The translations under genes and the position numbers were made by a program. A stretch of DNA of 64,000 nucleotides, taken from positions 2,542,001-2,606,000 of the forward strand of contig CBDDIF010000002.1 of assembly GCA_965228785.1 (NCBI GenBank), given 5' to 3'. This stretch comes from Hoeflea_A sp965228785 (lineage in GTDB: Bacteria; Pseudomonadota; Alphaproteobacteria; Rhizobiales; Rhizobiaceae). Below the pieces are notes generated by a model. That model was not told the DNA's origin, did no database searches, and worked only from the letters and a program-made list of their open reading frames with translations. Shown here piece by piece: positions 9,807 to 17,494 of the stretch; position 1 is the stretch's first letter, and each line of letters starts with the position of its first letter.

Positions 9807-10730
9807 TTATGCCTTCGAACCGAAGATGTTGTCCACCAGAGACTGCAGGCCGCTCGCTTCCAGGCCGCTGCGTTGCAGCGCCCGGCCCGCTGTTATCAAG
9901 TGTTCTTCGCAGGAATTCTGCGCCGCCTGTTTGCCAGCCAGAGTAACGAAGGTTGGTACATCGCTATCCTGGCCTACATCCTTTCCGGCTATATCGGCAC
10001 TGACCGTCGAATCGATCAGGTCATCCGCAGCCTGAAACGCCAGGCCAACTTGTTTGGCAAACTCCCGAATCGCCTCAACGGAACCAGGGTCCAGCCGTGC
10101 ACAAAGGCCACCGATATGAGCCGAGGCAACGAACAGGACACCCGTCTTCATCCAGTTCATGCTCTCAATCGACGCAACCCGGTCGAAGCCCACTCGCTCA
10201 TGAAGATCAATTTCCTGGCCGGCAATCATGCCATTGGATCCGATGGCTCCGCTCAGCACCTCGAGCGCCTGCACCTTGAGATCCGGATCACCTCCGGGAT
10301 GTTCCGCAATGACCCCATAGGCGCGATTAAGCAGCCCAATCGAAGCCAGAATGGCCGTTGCTTCGCCGAATTCGCGATGCGTCGTCGGCCGACCGCGGCG
10401 CATTCCCGCATTGTCCATGCTCGGAAGGTCGTCGAGGATCAGCGATGCCGCGTGCACCATTTCAATGGCACAGCCGGCATCAGCGGCAAACGAACGATCC
10501 TCGCCTCCACCCGCCTCGTCGACGAGGATGCAAAGCAGCGGTCGCACCCGCTTCCCGGATCCGAGCAGACTGTAACGCATGGCCTGGTGAAGGCGGTCCG
10601 GCTGTCGTCCGGATGGCGGAAGCAATTGCTCCAATCGAGCGTTGATCTCGCTTCGCAGGGAAGCGATACCGCCCAGCACCCGATGGCCGTCTCTTTTCAA
10701 ACTCTGTGCAAAAGGATTTATCTGGTTCAT
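9807..10730 (-). CDS. crtE: Geranylgeranyl diphosphate synthase (trans-prenyltransferase)
   Basis: Makes the C20 precursor used by CrtB. 307 aa; first aspartate-rich motif DDLPSMD (residues 100-106) and second motif DDLID flank the expected GSGKRVRP and RRGRPTTH blocks. CrtE-type GGPP synthase is favoured over farnesyl diphosphate synthase by the context. The frame extends 18 codons upstream to 10784; ATG 10730 is chosen because the family starts close to this point, and a GGGGG run lies immediately before it. It is transcribed divergently from fni across a 244-bp region with two large dyads, and leads the crtE-ABC-ABC(-crtZ) unit. Confidence 0.9.
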   Translation of the reverse strand: MNQINPFAQSLKRDGHRVLGGIASLRSEINARLEQLLPPSGRQPDRLHQAMRYSLLGSGKRVRPLLCILVDEAGGGEDRSFAADAGCAIEMVHAASLILDDLPSMDNAGMRRGRPTTHREFGEATAILASIGLLNRAYGVIAEHPGGDPDLKVQALEVLSGAIGSNGMIAGQEIDLHERVGFDRVASIESMNWMKTGVLFVASAHIGGLCARLDPGSVEAIREFAKQVGLAFQAADDLIDSTVSADIAGKDVGQDSDVPTFVTLAGKQAAQNSCEEHLITAGRALQRSGLEASGLQSLVDNIFGSKA

Positions 10731-10788
10731 CCCCCGTGATGTCCACCGGTCTCGTTTCCATTCCCCAACTCCGACACGGGGCAATTCA

Positions 10789-10812
10789 GAACGTTATCGC
10801 AATTGAACGTTC
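10789..10812. promoter_or_regulatory. 24-bp dyad GAACGTT-N10-AACGTTC in the crtE/fni divergent region
   Basis: Perfect 7-bp arms around a 10-bp centre that itself contains the palindrome CAATTG. It lies 59-82 bp upstream of the crtE start codon. Size and symmetry fit a dimeric regulator operator; no regulator gene is adjacent, so the factor is unknown. Confidence 0.5.
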
Positions 10813-10838
10813 TTCGCACCCGGCGGAGTATTGGAAAC

Positions 10839-10862
10839 CTTGATCGCCCTTGACCGATCAAG
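10839..10862. promoter_or_regulatory. 24-bp dyad CTTGATCG-N8-CGATCAAG in the crtE/fni divergent region
   Basis: Perfect 8-bp arms. Its centre (10850.5) is exactly 50 bp from the centre of the other dyad (10800.5), close to five helical turns, and it lies 113 bp upstream of fni. The TTGAT/ATCAA half-sites have a 12-bp spacing, so this is not an FNR box (which needs 4). Candidate second operator of the same divergent control region. Confidence 0.5.
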
Positions 10863-10974
10863 CGATCATTCCACCTACTATATGGCCAGATTAAGTTAAT
10901 GTAGATAGGCGTCATTCAAACCAGGGGTACCAATCCAGCGTGACCGCATTCGTTTTCCGATCTCCGGTTGTCCG

Positions 10975-11997
10975 ATGCTGACGAACCGCAAAGATGAACA
11001 TCTCTCCGTGGTCCTTGGAGAGCGGCATCGCAAATCCGCAAAATCGACAGGATTCGAGGCGATCGAATTCGTCCATTGTGCCCTCCCCGAGATCGATCTT
11101 GATAATATCGACCTTACTACGTCGTTTCTGGGGAAACGGATCAGCGCGCCCCTGCTGGTCAGTTCGATGACCGGTGGCCCGGCTCGGGCGACGGCCATCA
11201 ACGAGAATTTGGCGCGGGCTTGCGAAGCTTTGCGCCTCCCATTCGCAGTCGGATCGCAACGCGTCGCCATCGAAGAGGGCGGAACCGGTGGACTGGATAA
11301 ATCCCTAAGGCGCCTGGCACCATCAGTTCCCATCCTGGGCAATTTCGGTGCCGCCCAGCTCAATCACGGCTTTGGTCCGGATGAGGCGAAGCGGGCGGTC
11401 GATATGATTGCGGCCGACGCTCTATATATTCACTTAAACCCGCTGCAGGAAGCGGTGCAACCCGAGGGTGACCGGAACTGGTCGGGGCTGTTTGACAAAA
11501 TCGTTGCAGTCGCCGATGCGCTGCCGGTTCCCCTTGCGATCAAAGAGGTGGGATCGGGGATATCTGCGTCATTGGCTCGACGCCTTGTCGATGCGGGAAT
11601 AACAATTATCGATGTTGCCGGTGCCGGCGGAACGAATTGGGCCGCGGTCGAGGCGGCGCGCATGGAAAACGAGGAGCAGGCGCGAGTGGCCAATGCCTTC
11701 GCTGACTGGGGTATTCCAACCGCCGACGCGGTTTTTGGAGTTCGTAGTGAGTGTCCGGAAGCCACCGTGATTGCGTCTGGCGGCATTCGCTCCGGCATCG
11801 ACATCGCCAAGGCGATCCGCACGGGAGCAGACCTAACCGGACAGGCGGCCGGTCTGTTGCAGGCAGCGAATGCTTCTCCGGAAGCGCTTGTCACACATTT
11901 CGAGACGACGATCGCCGAGCTGCGTACTGCCTGCTTCTGCACAGGCTCGGCGAACCTTCTTGAACTGAAGTCCGCCGAGTTACAGCAATCGCCCTAG
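10975..11997 (+). CDS. fni: Type 2 isopentenyl-diphosphate delta-isomerase (FMN)
   Basis: Interconverts isopentenyl and dimethylallyl diphosphate, feeding CrtE. 340 aa; the conserved NRKDEH at residues 4-9, the SSMTGG substrate/flavin motif, the IHLNPLQEAVQPEGDR block and the glycine-rich GAGGTNWA and ASGGIRSGIDIAKA FMN-phosphate motifs identify the type 2 enzyme, a TIM-barrel flavoprotein unrelated to type 1 Idi. Transcribed divergently from crtE. Its TAG stop shares a CTAG palindrome with the stop of the convergent cytochrome b561 gene, so the two coding regions overlap by 4 bp. Confidence 0.93.
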   Translation: MLTNRKDEHLSVVLGERHRKSAKSTGFEAIEFVHCALPEIDLDNIDLTTSFLGKRISAPLLVSSMTGGPARATAINENLARACEALRLPFAVGSQRVAIEEGGTGGLDKSLRRLAPSVPILGNFGAAQLNHGFGPDEAKRAVDMIAADALYIHLNPLQEAVQPEGDRNWSGLFDKIVAVADALPVPLAIKEVGSGISASLARRLVDAGITIIDVAGAGGTNWAAVEAARMENEEQARVANAFADWGIPTADAVFGVRSECPEATVIASGGIRSGIDIAKAIRTGADLTGQAAGLLQAANASPEALVTHFETTIAELRTACFCTGSANLLELKSAELQQSP

Positions 11998-12527
11998 GAA
12001 AACCACATGCGCCGCAGAGCGCCGTCGCGAAGTACGAATTGATGATAAAGCGCGGCACCGCCGTGTGCCACCAGCAGTGCGATCATCAGCCGGGCACCAT
12101 ATCCATGCGGAAGCCGTGGAGGATAGGTCTGGAAGTCGGGCAGGACCAACGGATTGCCCCCGAGGATTGTCGAACCGGCACCCGATAGCACCAGCATGCC
12201 TATCCCGCTGGCGGCCATGCCCAGAAGAACGACGTAGAATGCCAGATGGACCCAGCGGGCGATTCTGTCCTGCCAGACTGGGGTGTCCGACGCCGCATCC
12301 GGCTTTTTGTCGGCAAAGAGCCACCAGACGATTCGAGCCAAAGTCAGCATCAAAATGCTGATACCGGCCGGGACATGCACGCGAAGGGCCATGATCTTGC
12401 TGGCGTCATCGGGCGCTGCATCGGCGCGAAATCCCGACGCAAGCAGCACAAGGATCAAAATCACGCTGAGCCAGTGGATGGCGACCGCCACCGATCCGTA
12501 AGAATTGGAAGTGCTTCGCAGGGTCAT
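11994..12527 (-). CDS. Cytochrome b561 (membrane b-type cytochrome)
   Basis: 177 aa with four hydrophobic helices; His in AIHWLSV (helix 1), RVHVPAG, the helix-3 region WVHLAFY and the C-terminal VAHGGAALYHQFV supply the expected haem b ligands of the bacterial CybB family, which passes electrons between quinol and periplasmic partners or oxygen. The frame extends to 12662 but ATG 12527 gives the standard N-terminus (MTLRSTSNSYG...). It starts 7 bp after the stop of the EF-hand gene, so the two are one operon. Confidence 0.87.
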   Translation of the reverse strand: MTLRSTSNSYGSVAVAIHWLSVILILVLLASGFRADAAPDDASKIMALRVHVPAGISILMLTLARIVWWLFADKKPDAASDTPVWQDRIARWVHLAFYVVLLGMAASGIGMLVLSGAGSTILGGNPLVLPDFQTYPPRLPHGYGARLMIALLVAHGGAALYHQFVLRDGALRRMWFS

Positions 12528-12534
12528 GGCAACC

Positions 12535-13305
12535 TCAATCCGTTCTGACGACGCGGTAAAGCGCGGCATTGAAGTCGAGGTCTTCGACTTGCTCCAGGCC
12601 GGCTTCGCGTCGCATCGCCGCCGTGGCGGCGGCGTAGGATTCCGGATCGCGCCACTCAGCAACGTTTATCAGTCGAAAGCGAGCATCGGGCAGTATTGAC
12701 TGGTGCAATGCCGTCGAAAGATATCCAGGCTGCCGCTGCAGAAAATCGCGGGCCGCCTCCCACATGGCAATTGTTTGTTCGAGTTTTTCCTGTGGCACTT
12801 CGAACACATTGATGAGCGTCACCGGCTCAGGTCCGGTCAATGCCGCATTCATCTCGGCGATTATGCGCAGGCGACGGGCAAAGCTGTCAAAGTCCAAAGG
12901 CCGGTTTGTGTTCCCGGTGGCGGTGTAGAAATCGGTTGTCTGGGACATCATCTGCTCTGCGGGAGACAACTGGCCGTTGCCATCCTTGTCCCAGATCGCA
13001 AATACGGCAGTTCGGGCATCACGGAGCGCAGAAGCGCTGCCCCGCGCCCCGGCGATGGCGCGCCACCCCATATCCCATGCCATGTACTCATCGAAACTGA
13101 CGATGCCGTCGTCATCGGCATCCTGCGAAAGCATCACCAGCCCACGGTACTGATCGATCTCACGATGCGAAAGTTGTCCATCGCCGTTGACATCGATCGT
13201 GTCGAATGCCGTCCGGTTGACAGCTGTCAGTTCCGGATCGAGCGCCAAGGCTGGGGCGCCGGCCAGGGCAAATGCCAGGGGCATGGTGAACAGCAAGTGT
13301 TTCAT
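12535..13305 (-). CDS. Exported EF-hand protein fused to an antibiotic-biosynthesis-monooxygenase (ABM) domain
   Basis: 256 aa. Signal peptide residues 1-21 (cleavage near ALA). Calcium-binding EF-hand loops are readable as DVNGDGQLSHRE, DADDDGIVSFDE and DKDGNGQLSPAE (residues about 38-115). The last 100 residues (from VTLINVFEVPQEKLEQ) read as a ferredoxin-like ABM domain, normally a cytoplasmic haem- or quinone-acting dimer, ending in a LEQVEDLDFNAALYRVV strand. The combination in one periplasmic protein is unusual. Good ribosome site (AAGGTCG). Operon with cytochrome b561, suggesting a membrane-linked redox role. The promoter region carries two MarR/SlyA-type boxes. Confidence 0.8.
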   Translation of the reverse strand: MKHLLFTMPLAFALAGAPALALDPELTAVNRTAFDTIDVNGDGQLSHREIDQYRGLVMLSQDADDDGIVSFDEYMAWDMGWRAIAGARGSASALRDARTAVFAIWDKDGNGQLSPAEQMMSQTTDFYTATGNTNRPLDFDSFARRLRIIAEMNAALTGPEPVTLINVFEVPQEKLEQTIAMWEAARDFLQRQPGYLSTALHQSILPDARFRLINVAEWRDPESYAAATAAMRREAGLEQVEDLDFNAALYRVVRTD

Positions 13306-13331
13306 GGTATCGACCTTCTATTCCAATATAC

Positions 13332-13365
13332 ATAGCTTGCTATATATAATTGAATAGCGAGCTAT
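13332..13365. promoter_or_regulatory. Tandem MarR/SlyA-type operators ATAGC-NN-GCTAT
   Basis: Two perfect palindromes, ATAGCTTGCTAT (13332-13343) and ATAGCGAGCTAT (13354-13365), 22 bp apart, i.e. on the same helix face. The second lies inside a larger dyad TTGAATAG-CGAG-CTATTCAA (13350-13369). They resemble the SlyA box TTAGCAAGCTAA. They sit between the EF-hand gene and the broken MarR gene, the normal place for an autoregulated divergent MarR operator. Confidence 0.7.
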
Positions 13366-13384
13366 TCAAGTGCTAAATGGAGCT

Positions 13385-13468
13385 ATGGAATTCGAGAAGG
13401 ACAAATCGGCGGGTTATCGCGGCGTTGGAGCGGGACCGGGACGAAGGCTCTGCCCCACGCAGGGATAA
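13385..13468 (+). pseudogene. Remnant of a MarR-family regulator gene
   Basis: An ATG with GGAG just upstream opens a frame starting MEFEKDKSAGY, which looks like the N-terminus of MarR-family repressors, but it then departs from the family and stops after 27 codons. In a neighbouring frame the following bases read ALERDRDEGSAPRRD, plausible as a charged MarR C-terminal tail. The simplest reading is an internal deletion of the wing-helix core with a frame change. The gene is divergent from the EF-hand/b561 operon and separated from it by two intact MarR-type boxes. Inference from a short motif, hence moderate confidence. Confidence 0.5.
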
Positions 13469-13494
13469 AACGGGGCCGAAACGATCCGGCCCCG
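13466..13494 (-). terminator. Rho-independent terminator of the fasciclin gene
   Basis: CGGGGCCG (13471-13478) and CGGCCCCG (13487-13494) form a perfect 8-bp stem with an 8-base loop; read on the minus strand the stem is followed by TTTTA. It lies 20 bp beyond the stop of the fasciclin gene. Confidence 0.8.
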
Positions 13495-13513
13495 ATTTGC
13501 TTGATTGCGGCTC

Positions 13514-13999
13514 TTAGTTCGGCAGCACAACCGCATCAATGACGTGAATGACGCCGTTGGTCGCTTCCACATCGGCGGACACAACATTGGCACCGTCCAC
13601 CTTGACGCCATCCGTCGCGTCAACCGACAGCTTGCTGCCCTGCACGGTGGCAACATCCATCGCCTTACCGGCGATGTCACCCGACATCACCTTTCCGGGC
13701 ACGACATGATAGGTCAGTACGGCAACGAGTTGGTCCTTGTTCTCCGGCTTCAGCAGGTCCTCGACCGTGCCCGCCGGCAGTTTGGCAAAAGCCTCATCGG
13801 TCGGTGCAAATACGGTAAATGGCCCCTCTCCCTTGAGGGTGTCGACCAGACCTGCGGCCTTGACCGCGGCGACCAGCGTCTCGAACTGTCCAGCAGACAT
13901 TGCGGTGTCGACGATATCAGCCGCCTTGGCCGCGACGGCGCCGAACATTAGCGGAACGGCCAGAGCGACAGCGGTTGCGGTGCGACGAATTCCAAGCAT
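13514..13999 (-). CDS. Exported fasciclin (FAS1) domain protein
   Basis: 161 aa: signal peptide (residues 1-26, cleavage after AKA) and one FAS1 domain with the two family motifs, FTVFAPTDEAFAKLP and the C-terminal NGVIHVIDAVVLP. Such single-domain proteins are secreted or periplasmic and implicated in adhesion or stress. Start ATG 13999 is preceded by GGAG at 8 nt; the frame also extends five codons upstream without such a site. Single gene with its own terminator. Confidence 0.92.
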   Translation of the reverse strand: MLGIRRTATAVALAVPLMFGAVAAKAADIVDTAMSAGQFETLVAAVKAAGLVDTLKGEGPFTVFAPTDEAFAKLPAGTVEDLLKPENKDQLVAVLTYHVVPGKVMSGDIAGKAMDVATVQGSKLSVDATDGVKVDGANVVSADVEATNGVIHVIDAVVLPN

Positions 14000-14155
14000 G
14001 ATTTCTCCAATCAATTCTTGTGGGGACTACGGCCAAACTTACGTCGCAACCCGAACAAGAGATCACGAGGTGTAGGCGATCTGTCGATCACAAAAAATTT
14101 GCTGCGTTCAAACGGCGCGCTTGTCTTGAAGTGGCGATCGGTCGCGCTACCGCGC

Positions 14156-14974
14156 TCAGTCCCGCTCGCCGACAAGCCCCTTGACCAGCCACTTCTGCAG
14201 CAGCACCACGACGACGACGGGAGGCAGCATGGCCAGGATCGCCAGTGCCATCCCGTAATTGGTCGACGACCCGAAGCGTTCGATGCCGCGCACCAGGGTG
14301 AAATATCCCTCACCCGTCGTGGTGATCATCAGCGGCCACAGGTATTGATTCCAGCCTTGGACAAAGGTGACGACAAACAACGCCAGAATCATCGGTCGCG
14401 ACACCGGCAGGAGGATATCGACAAGAAACCGCAACGGTCCCGCACCGTCCATTCGTGCAGCTTCCTGCAACGAATTGGGAACCGATTTGAAGAATTGACG
14501 GAAGAAAAAAGTGCCGATGGCTGCTGCCAGCAACGGCAGAATCAGCCCGCCATAGCTGTTGAGCATGCCAAGGGTCTGAACTACCGTGAAACTGGGTAGG
14601 ATGCGTGTCTCGATGGGCAACAAAAGGGTTGCAAATATGAGCCAGAAAAGAAAAGAAGCGAAACGCAAACGAAAATAGACCAGAGCGTAGGCCGACAGTA
14701 CCGACAGGATGCATTTGCCAATGGCAAAGCCGAAGGCAAGGACGGCAGAATTGATCGTCATGCCGCCGGCCGTGATCGTCTGGCTGAAACCGGCCTTGGT
14801 CGTCAACAGGGTTCCGTAGACCTGTGTGAATTGCCCTCCCCATCCAAGCTGCAGCCCTTCCCTTGAAATGGTTGCATTGTCGTAGGTCGAGGTCAGAAAG
14901 ACGGAAACAACCGGAAGCAGCATGAACAGCGATCCGACAATCAAAATCAAATGGTCGATCAGTTTTCTCACCAT
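14156..14974 (-). CDS. Second UgpE-like ABC transporter permease
   Basis: 272 aa, six membrane helices, and the ABC permease EAA loop SLQEAARMDGAGPLRFLVDILLP intact. It is clearly a paralogue of the UgpE encoded at 17495-18412, sharing GTFFFRQFFKSVPN, the ILPS and VQGWNQYLWPLMITTTGEGYFTLVRGI blocks. It stands alone, divergent from ugpBAEC across a 230-bp region, with no binding protein, second permease or ATPase of its own, so it would have to work with the neighbouring Ugp components. The N-terminus is shorter than that of the operon copy. No sign of decay. Confidence 0.85.
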   Translation of the reverse strand: MVRKLIDHLILIVGSLFMLLPVVSVFLTSTYDNATISREGLQLGWGGQFTQVYGTLLTTKAGFSQTITAGGMTINSAVLAFGFAIGKCILSVLSAYALVYFRLRFASFLFWLIFATLLLPIETRILPSFTVVQTLGMLNSYGGLILPLLAAAIGTFFFRQFFKSVPNSLQEAARMDGAGPLRFLVDILLPVSRPMILALFVVTFVQGWNQYLWPLMITTTGEGYFTLVRGIERFGSSTNYGMALAILAMLPPVVVVVLLQKWLVKGLVGERD

Positions 14975-15093
14975 GCCTCCATCGGGTCAGGCATTGGCCT
15001 TACACACCCATCGACTCCACCGCAATGGATTTGCAAAGAGATCCCACCCGCGAAATATTTCGAATTTTTTCGTGTCGCAAAAGCTTCATTCTT

Positions 15094-15111
15094 TTGACAT
15101 CCGCCTGTCAC
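15094..15111. promoter_or_regulatory. Candidate Pho box / -35 region upstream of ugpB
   Basis: TTGACAT-CCGC-CTGTCAC has the 7+4+7 layout of a PhoB site (consensus half CTGTCAT): 5 of 7 and 6 of 7 matches. The first half also offers a TTGACA -35 hexamer. It lies 94 bp before the ugpB start; ugp operons are classically PhoB-activated under phosphate starvation. Single weak site, so tentative. Confidence 0.4.
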
Positions 15112-15204
15112 TTGCCATAGCGTAGTTTTCTGTCGTCCGCGACCGACAGGCCCTGGAGCTTTGTCGCTATCGGGGTCAATCCGAAAATCTCTGGGGAGAC
15201 GCAT

Positions 15205-16521
15205 ATGACAATACGCAATCTTTTCGCTGGCGCCATGGCTACCGCCATGACCGCTACATTTGCAGTACCGGCAATTGCCGCAACGGAAATCTCCTGGTGG
15301 CATGCCATGGGCGGCCAGCTCGGCGAGACCGTCAATGACATTGCGGAAAAATTCAACGCTTCGCAGTCGGACTACAAGATCACGCCCGTCTTCAAGGGTA
15401 CCTATGAAGAAACCATGACTGCAGGCATCGCCGCCTTCCGTGCCGGCGAACAGCCCAACGTCATCCAGGTCTTCGACGCCGGTGCGGCGACGCTGATCGG
15501 CGCCAAAGGCGCGGTCATTCCGGCACAGGACCTGATGAACGACAACGGTGTGCCGTTCAATATCGAGGACTACATTTCGGGCGTGCGCTATTTCTATGCC
15601 GACAGCGAGGGCAAGATGATCGGCATGCCGTTCAATTCCTCGACGCCAATCATGTACTACAACGAGGATGCTCTGAAAAAGGCCGGCGTGACACCGCCGA
15701 AGACCTGGGAAGAATTCCAGTCGGTCACAGCGCCGAAGCTCAAGGATGCCGGTTACGTGCCGATGTCGCAGTCGCACCTGCCGTGGATATTCACCGAGAA
15801 TTTCTATTCTCGCCACAATCTCGAATTTGCCACCAAGGCCAATGGCTATGAATCCGGCATGCCGGTCATGCTGCTGAACGCCGATCCGATCAAAGGGCAC
15901 TTCACGGCCGTAAAAGAGTGGTTGGACAATGGTATGTTCGGCTGGTACGGCACTGGCTGGACCGACAATCAGAAGCCTTTCAACGAAGGCCAGGTTGCCA
16001 TCTGGCTCGGCTCGTCCGGCTCCTTCGGTGGTGTCAAGGCATCCGCCAAGTTCCCGTTCAACGCAACGTTCCTGCCCTATTGGGAATCACTGGTCAAAGA
16101 ACCGACCCAGACTTTCATCGGCGGCGCCGCCCTGTTTGCCATGTCCGGCAAACCGGCTGAAGAAAACAAGGCCGTGGCAGAATTCTTCCGTTTCCTGACC
16201 TCGCCGGAAATCCAGTATTTCTGGCACCGTGAGACCGGCTATGTTCCGATCACCACGGCAGCCTACGATCTTGCCAAGAAGGAAGGCTACTACAAGGAAA
16301 CACCGCAAGCCGAGGTCGGCATCGAGCAGCTGACCCAGAAGGCCGGCGAGTGGACCAAAGGTTATCGCCTCGGTTTCTACGTGCAGATCCGTGACGTGAT
16401 GAACCGCGAATACGGCAAGATCTTCTCCGGCGAGAAGGACGTTGATGCGGCCTTTGCGACCATCGAAGAAGAATCAAACAAGCTGCTTGAGCGCTTCGCC
16501 AAGTCGATGGGCAGCAACTGA
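15205..16521 (+). CDS. ugpB: sn-Glycerol-3-phosphate ABC transporter, periplasmic binding protein
   Basis: 438 aa, normal for UgpB. Signal peptide 1-26 (cleavage AIAA|TEISWWHAMGG); the WWHAMGGQLGE opening, MPFNSSTPIMYYN and the FIGGAALFAMSG block identify the glycerol-3-phosphate/glycerophosphodiester binding proteins of the family 1 solute binders. Strong ribosome site GGGGAGA 7 nt upstream. First gene of ugpBAEC. It is followed by a stem-loop before ugpA, consistent with excess binding protein over permease. Confidence 0.93.
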   Translation: MTIRNLFAGAMATAMTATFAVPAIAATEISWWHAMGGQLGETVNDIAEKFNASQSDYKITPVFKGTYEETMTAGIAAFRAGEQPNVIQVFDAGAATLIGAKGAVIPAQDLMNDNGVPFNIEDYISGVRYFYADSEGKMIGMPFNSSTPIMYYNEDALKKAGVTPPKTWEEFQSVTAPKLKDAGYVPMSQSHLPWIFTENFYSRHNLEFATKANGYESGMPVMLLNADPIKGHFTAVKEWLDNGMFGWYGTGWTDNQKPFNEGQVAIWLGSSGSFGGVKASAKFPFNATFLPYWESLVKEPTQTFIGGAALFAMSGKPAEENKAVAEFFRFLTSPEIQYFWHRETGYVPITTAAYDLAKKEGYYKETPQAEVGIEQLTQKAGEWTKGYRLGFYVQIRDVMNREYGKIFSGEKDVDAAFATIEEESNKLLERFAKSMGSN

Positions 16522-16550
16522 CAACTGGTATATATTACCTGACATAACAA

Positions 16551-16574
16551 AAAACGGGGCGCCACGGCGCCCCG
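16551..16574 (+). other. Stem-loop between ugpB and ugpA
   Basis: CGGGGCGCC (16555-16563) and GGCGCCCCG (16566-16574) can pair almost end to end. On the plus strand there is no following T run, so it is more likely an RNA-stabilising 3' structure of ugpB mRNA or partial attenuator than a full terminator. On the minus strand it is followed by TTTT but no minus-strand gene ends here. Confidence 0.6.
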
Positions 16575-16601
16575 TAGCGGCACTTTGGGGAGGCGCCACG
16601 C

Positions 16602-17483
16602 ATGGAGAAATCGCAGTTTAAATCGCCGCTCTATCCTTATCTCCTGCTGGTTCCCCAGCTCTCGATCATCGTCATATTTTTCTACTGGCCCGCGGCCGAG
16701 GCCATCCGGTCCTCATTTTATCTCGAAGACCCTTTCGGCTTCTCCTCGACCTTCGTCGGCTTCGACAATTTTCGCGATATGGTGACGCGGTCAGACTATG
16801 TGGCAACGGCCCGGTTTACCGTCATCTTCTCCGTTTTGGTGACCTTCTTCTCGCTGGCCATCGCGCTGCTTTTGGCAGTCACCGCAGACCGCGTCCTGCG
16901 CGGCGCGTCGACCTACAAGACGCTGTTGATGTGGGTCTATGCCATTGCACCGCCGGTCGCCGGCCTGATCGGCATTCTGCTGTTCGACAACCTGGTGGGT
17001 CCTATAGCCGAGTTCTTCCGAACGGTCGGATGGGACTTCAAGCTCGGCGTCAATCGGTTCGACACCGCCTTCGCGATGGTCACGATTTCCATCTGGAAGC
17101 AGGTGCCGGTCAACTTCATCTTCTTCCTTTCTGGTCTGCAGGGCATACCTAAATCGGTGCAGGAGGCGGCGGCGATCGACTGCGGCTCGTCGACCCGCCG
17201 GTTCTGGACCATAACCTTCCCGCTGCTCGCACCGACCGGTTTCTTCCTGTTGATCATCAACATCACCTACTCGCTGTTCGACACGTTCGGCGTGATCGAC
17301 GTCGTGCTCAAAGGTGAGCCCGGCAACAATCCGGTAACACTGGTCTACAAAGTGTTCCTGGACGGCTTCCGCGGCAACGACCTCGGTGGCTCTTCTGCGC
17401 AGTCGGTCATCCTGATGATCCTGGTTCTCGTCTTAACGATCTTTCAATTCCGAATGATCGAGAGACGAGTGCATTACAGCTGA
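16602..17483 (+). CDS. ugpA: sn-Glycerol-3-phosphate ABC transporter permease
   Basis: 293 aa, six membrane helices with the cytoplasmic EAA loop SVQEAAAIDCGSSTRRFWTITFPLL. The N-terminus (LYPYLLLVPQLSIIVIFFYWPA) is characteristic of UgpA. It pairs with UgpE to form the membrane channel. Starts 80 bp after ugpB, beyond the stem-loop, with GGGGAGG upstream; 11 bp separate its stop from ugpE. Confidence 0.93.
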   Translation: MEKSQFKSPLYPYLLLVPQLSIIVIFFYWPAAEAIRSSFYLEDPFGFSSTFVGFDNFRDMVTRSDYVATARFTVIFSVLVTFFSLAIALLLAVTADRVLRGASTYKTLLMWVYAIAPPVAGLIGILLFDNLVGPIAEFFRTVGWDFKLGVNRFDTAFAMVTISIWKQVPVNFIFFLSGLQGIPKSVQEAAAIDCGSSTRRFWTITFPLLAPTGFFLLIINITYSLFDTFGVIDVVLKGEPGNNPVTLVYKVFLDGFRGNDLGGSSAQSVILMILVLVLTIFQFRMIERRVHYS

Positions 17484-17494
17484 GGGCGTTTGCG

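Noticed and set aside
10839..10862. FNR box in the crtE/fni region
   Set aside because: The TTGAT and ATCAA halves are 12 bp apart; FNR needs 4.
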